Source of the DNA: Macrotrachela quadricornifera
Lineage: Eukaryota; Rotifera; Eurotatoria; Philodinida; Philodinidae
Assembly (NCBI GenBank): GCA_022393335.1
Contig: JAJEKB010020704.1
Span: 430,614-494,613, forward strand
Length of the DNA: 64,000 nucleotides
Direction: 5' to 3'
The position numbers were made by a program, and so were the translations under genes. This document shows positions 59,601 through 64,000 of this stretch, piece by piece. The notes below the pieces were generated by a model that was not told where the DNA came from, did no database searches, and saw only the letters and a program-made list of their open reading frames with translations. The stretch's first letter is position 1, and each line of letters begins with the position of its first letter.

Positions 59601-62600
59601 AAATGGAGGTTATTGTAATAATATGAAAGCAGAACATTTGAAAGAATATCGACATTTACCATTATGTACATATGGTCATACATGTATAGATTATAAAAAA
59701 CATTCGAAATCACATTGTGATTTATTTCGTCATGTTATACTCGATTGTTTATATAGAAATTATTGTATTAATTTTCATAATAAAGAACATCAAGATAAAT
59801 TTCAACATCCATTTCCTTTACCATGCCCATTTACTCCATTTCACTGTAAGTTTCATATAAAATTAAGAGATACTAAGGATCGTCAACGACTTGAATACGA
59901 GACTCAACAACATTGTCTTAATTTTGCCCATGTCTGTCCATTTGGTCGTGATTGCACTGATAAAAATTCGTTACATTTAGAAAAATCTATTCATATTGCA
60001 CGAAATATCTGTCCTAATAGTGATAAATGTGAAAATCTTAACAATGAAGATCATCTTAATTCATATACACATCCTGGAATTGCTGATATACGAGAATTAT
60101 GTCAACATGCAGATGAATGTTATGATCGTCAAAACGTTGAACATATTAAAAAACATCGACATGTAGCAAAATTTGAATATTCTGGTATATTAAATTATTA
60201 TAATTTAAATGAAAATATAAATTTTATTCAAAATCAAAAAGATAGTATTATACGTATAAATACTTATGTAAAAAATAATAATTGGAAATCATTACCATTA
60301 GGAAATATTCCATATGAAATTCTTAATTGGATACGTACTGTACAACCTGTTCATCGATGTAATCCAATTATATTTGAATCAATTCTTCTTCATGGACATG
60401 TTATGAGTCGAGATTATATGCAAAATTTAAAATATTCGAAATCTATTATGACTTCTGTTTTACAACATAGTCGAATACGACGTATTAAAGAATTACAAGA
60501 AAAAACATTTGCTGAACATGCTAAAGAATTTATTAATGCTTTAGTTACAGATTATTTTCATAAAAAAGGATTTTATCTTTCAGATTCAATCAGAGAAGGT
60601 TTTTCATTATCATCAACGACTCATTATGATTCAAAATATTTTCAAAATATTATTAAAAACGAAGAAATATATTTCTCAAACATAATAAATAAACAAGATC
60701 TTGATGCAATAAGAATGAAATCAATAGAAATTGCTGATGCTTCAATAAATCTTCATACAAATCCATGTGGTATTGGTTATGATAAAGATAAAGAACTTGG
60801 AACGAATAAAACAGTCTTTAGTATTCTTGGACCACATTTAGGACATTATTATGGTGATATTTTCATTGTTTTCAAACGCACAATTCTACATCATCCTGAT
60901 GCGAATTTTTCCATTCAAGCAGCAACATCATTTACCAGTGGAAATGCTTTTCATATGCGACCATGGTTAGGTCCTGTCCCTGATTCATATGACGAAAGAA
61001 TAAAATTTTATCATCATTCAAAATTAAATGCATCAATTCCAGGTTATGACTATGCAGTTGCTCTTGAACTTATAGCTCTCACAAGTTATGATTTTAAATT
61101 AAAATCAATGGATATTAATCTTGAGAAAATTCTTAAACGTTGGAATGAAGTTGATTCACATACGAATATTGAAGCACATTTACCTCAACTTATTCCATTA
61201 AGTTATATTGATCATATTTATATTCCAAAAAATCTACATGATGCACTTAGTACAGCATCACAGAGAGCAATCAATGCAAATTTCAAACATAAAATAACTA
61301 TTGTATCATATGATGGAGAAGCAAATCAACCAGATGGACCACGAGGTCCAAAACCTTCATCAAAATCTCGAGTCGAATATCAAAATTTTGTTGTTAAAGA
61401 TTTAATTAAACGATATCATGATTATATAAAATATCCTTTATCAAGACATATTCGAGGTACTGCTATTACTATAGCATCGACTGATTTTGCTGATCATTAT
61501 GTTTTACCTCTTACAATTGAACAAGCTTATGAACAATATTGTTTTACCAATAAACATATTCCATCAGATAAAATAACTTATATTTATTGGCAAATACATA
61601 GTGGTGATATGATGTTGACATTATCGAATGAACCAATTAAATCAAGTCAAAAACAATCAAATCTTCGTTGTTTAACTTGTTATATTGCACCTAAACCATT
61701 ATTAACTAATTCATCCTATCATGAACATTATTCATATATAGATAATAATCCACCATTTAAACATTATATTTTCCGAGAATCAAATAGATTTGTCGCGAGA
61801 TCGAATAGATTTCATATTGGTTGTAATACTGATGATTTTATGACATTTTGTCTTGAAATTCAACATTCAAACGGTATGGTAACACTGACACATGCTGGTC
61901 CCAATTCAATATATAATCATGAAAAAATTTTTTATATTTTCAAAAAATCTCAACTTGATTTAACAAAATTAAATTTTGTTCATGTTAGTTCTGGTTCTTG
62001 TACAGTACCTGTTAGAAATCTAATAATCTGTTTCGATAAACAAGTCGATTTACATCCAACATTCGATAAAAATTACAATAAAGTATTGTCTGGTACATCG
62101 AAATCATCTTCTTCTCAAGACTCTAATCATCATAATGACAATACTAATAGACATAAAATATCAGTATCAAATATAGATAATAAAGATGAAAAGAAATCTC
62201 CTGGAATTTTTGATCAAATGAAACGTTTCTTTTTCGGTGATGATCATACACAATTAACACCTTGCCGTGACGATGTCAACTGTCTTCTTCAGTTTTCTAC
62301 ACGCTATGCATCAGATCATAATGCAAAATATTCGCATCCATGTCGATTTTCTGAACTTTGTAATAATAAAGAACCTTATTATACACATGAACCTCATCGA
62401 GTATCTATATGTAAATATGATAAAAATTGTCGACAATTAAATGATCCATATCATCGAGCCGAATATCGTCATACAGATTTGCCTGATTTTCTAGTTCCAT
62501 GCCGTGATAAAATGTCTTGTCAGGACAAGACAAACGAGCATCGAGTAAATTATTCACATGATGAACAAGTCTATAAAATAAGAGCACTATCGGAAAAAGG

Positions 62601-63010
62601 TAAGAAATAGTCATTCAAACGTGTTATTTTTGAAAAGAAAATCTCTTTTTTTACTTTCAGCAGCACGAGAAAGTTCGTCATCGCATGACCAGCGCGAAAA
62701 TGATCAACGATCACTCTGTAAATGGGGTTCTACATGTCGTAATATTGATGATCGTCAACATTGTAAAGAATATTATCATCCAACTCCTGATCAATCTAAA
62801 GAAGTACGCTCAAACAGTGTTCATCGTCAATGTCCATGCAGATATGGTTCACAATGTTATGATCATAGTAATCAACATCGTGCAGAATATTTACATCCTC
62901 CAAATAATAAACATAATAACCAGAAAAAGGATACACGTGCACCATGCAAATATGGATCACATTGTCTAAATATTGCTGATACAAATCATCGAGCAAAATA
63001 TTCTCATTAA
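53681..63010 (+). CDS. giant RING / NZF / RRM-like / PARG / PBZ-array protein
   Basis: Four exons, all phases compatible: 53681-53923, 55279-55561, 56825-62599 and 62661-63010, about 2,216 residues. The start ATG 53681 follows an acceptor (GTTTTAG|ATTGAACAA), so a 5' untranslated exon is likely. Domains: RING-H2 (C10, C13, C28, H30, H33, C36, C49, C52; E3 ligase type); RanBP2/NZF finger (C111, C114, N118, C125, C128); Ser/Asn-rich linker; RRM-like region (about 304-380, IVYISNLPVD); PARG-type domain (about 692-986) with GGG 785-787, seven residues, QEE 795-797 and a macrodomain-like FGCGAFKNPP; PBZ-like fingers C-x5-C-x6/7-H-x5-H, about eight at 1025-1288, four at 1989-2087 and three in the last exon; an unassigned 690-residue region between the arrays. 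By family knowledge PBZ binds poly(ADP-ribose) and PARG cleaves it. A PAR-directed ligase/hydrolase is inferred. Other small exons could lie in the two introns of about 1.3 kb. Confidence 0.8.
54317..54592 (+). mobile_element. Helitron-like short element in the first intron
   Basis: After a (TA)n tract the sequence reads TCCTGTGTGCTTGTGTCTGTG. It ends with a strong hairpin CCGTGCAATATGCACGG (54565-54581) and, 11 nt later, TTAG followed by T. A TC start, hairpin, 10-12 nt and CTRR-like end is the Helitron layout, though the last four bases are TTAG rather than CTRR. The first 200 bp resemble the element at 25335-26320. Confidence 0.4.
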
Positions 63011-63457
63011 ATGAGACCATAATCTAAGAATAGAAATGAAAAAAACGAAAGATTTTAACTACTGGACTAAAACATCTTTTTCATTCTTCTTGGTTTTTTT
63101 TGTAAGACTTTGAATGAATCGAGATTTTTTTTTCAATCAAAGAAGCATTTACAAAGATGCGATCGAGTGGAAAGTTTATTTTTTATTTGGATCATACATC
63201 AACATGGTTTAGCAAAGTTTTGATAAGGTTATCCATTACAAATTCTTCTTGATAAGTAAAATTTACATATTTCTTTAGATATTTTATATGACTCAGAACG
63301 AAGAATCATTCTTAGATTCTACGAAATGATCGATATACAGAATCAAACAAATTGAATACATTGCTTTTATCCAAATTTATACTTAGTTATGATCAAAAAT
63401 TTTCAGATTACTTTTAAAAAAATCTAAAGACAAAGAAAAAGTTCAACTTTTATTTTC
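63011..63457. terminator. 3' flank of the giant gene, no gene seen
   Basis: Downstream of the stop at 63008-63010 the DNA is AT-rich. Possible poly(A) signals are not distinct; AAATGAAAAAAACG near 63036 is the nearest A-rich candidate. No other feature. Confidence 0.25.
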
Positions 63458-63990
63458 TTAAATGTTCAAAATAATCACCATGAGTATTTATACAAAATTT
63501 CATCGTTTCTAATAGTTTGTCAAAGTTTTTCTAAATTCTTCTTTCAAAATTTTTTTCATCACTTTAAATATTGCGCAAACCAACGATTTTTCATCTGTTC
63601 GATCAGTTAAATATGCTAGATGTGGCATTATAATAATACCTTCTTCTGTTAAATAATTAATAACATTGGAATGAATATGGGATCGAGCATTGTCTTCAAG
63701 CAATTTTATAACTTTTGTACCTGATAACTTTCTTTGTTTCCATATTTCCTTCACGAGAGGTTTGAGGCAATTTTCAACAAAATAATCGTGATCTATAGTC
63801 TTGCCTTTGTCAAAAACATATATAAGAACAGGACCATTTAATTTAAAGAAAATAGAAAATAAATTTTTGCAATTCAAATTTATCTCGACAAATAATAGTA
63901 GTTGATGATTCATTCTTGGCAACCCAACCGGAGACCAAAAACGAGTCAAGTCGAGTTTAATTCGAGAGACTCGACCCTTTAAGAACTTTT
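63458..63990 (-). pseudogene. decayed mariner transposase, C-terminal half
   Basis: The minus-strand frame 63949-63509 reads NLFSIFFKLNGPVLIYVFDK, then GKTIDHDYFVENCLKPLVKE, GTKVIKLLEDNARSHIHSNV and INYLTEEGIIIMPHLAYL, which is the SETMAR-like mariner core with the second catalytic Asp in EDNARSH. Directly after MPHLAYL the next block (TDEKSLVCAIFKVMKK) follows, so about 18-20 residues around the third catalytic Asp are missing. The end of the protein (LLETMKFCINTHGDYFEHLR, stop at 63458-63460) is in another frame. Upstream, near 63950, RFWSPVGLPRMN corresponds to a rearranged middle part. Inactive. Confidence 0.8.
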
Positions 63991-64000
63991 TTTTGTGATT

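Noticed and set aside
57031..62610. Stand-alone 1,859-residue gene
   Set aside because: The apparent start is TTG; the frame extends upstream to the acceptor at 56824 and its end overlaps a donor at 62600, so it is one exon of the larger gene.

Overview
The window looks like a piece of a bdelloid rotifer nuclear genome, possibly Rotaria; this is an inference from gene families, with no marker gene to prove it. It is AT-rich, its genes have GT-AG introns (many of 50-110 bp), and it carries lineage-typical families: seven-bladed FG-GAP proteins, NHL propellers, B-box coiled-coil proteins, an F-box exon, an LRR array with one repeat per exon, and the N-terminal domain that precedes ADP-ribosyltransferase modules in rotifer proteins. 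Decayed DNA transposons and foldback MITEs of many kinds fill most of the remaining space. I saw no rRNA, tRNA, CRISPR or bacterial-style operon.

Layout. 1-6.9 kb: a mariner transposase start cut by the window edge, an 0.8 kb MITE, a truncated ART-type N-terminal gene, a Tc1/mariner copy with inverted repeats of about 427 bp, and a small piggyBac derivative. 7.0-20.2 kb: four minus-strand genes, namely an FG-GAP propeller protein and three tandem paralogues of a two-transmembrane cysteine-rich protein. The middle paralogue has a piggyBac-type MITE sitting inside its first coding exon. 20.2-32.5 kb: an LRR gene end, an F-box exon, an ISL2EU-like transposon inserted in a decayed Tnp-type transposon gene, and several MITEs. 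33.1-35.8 kb: a complete-looking 13-exon SLC6 sodium-coupled transporter. 37-48 kb: a hAT MITE with perfect 8-bp target duplications, a B-box gene first exon, a decayed piggyBac, a LINE endonuclease fragment, and an NHL propeller exon. 48-53.4 kb: almost only foldback elements.

53.7-63.0 kb holds the most striking gene. Four phase-compatible exons, one of them 5.8 kb, encode about 2,216 residues: a RING-H2 finger, a RanBP2/NZF-type zinc finger, an RRM-like region, a PARG-type catalytic domain with an intact GGG-x7-QEE signature, and about 15 PBZ-like poly(ADP-ribose)-binding fingers in two arrays around a roughly 690-residue region I cannot assign. This would join poly(ADP-ribose) reading, PAR removal and a ubiquitin-ligase module in one polypeptide, which is attractive in animals known for surviving DNA breakage.

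A second original signal is a shared design in four piggyBac-like elements (6.2, 14.6, 17.3 and 41.1 kb). All have TTAA duplications and 15-nt terminal repeats, and at one end only a palindrome begins exactly 15 nt inside the TTAA. In the two copies that keep transposase remnants, that end is the 3' side. The window ends in a decayed mariner transposase.
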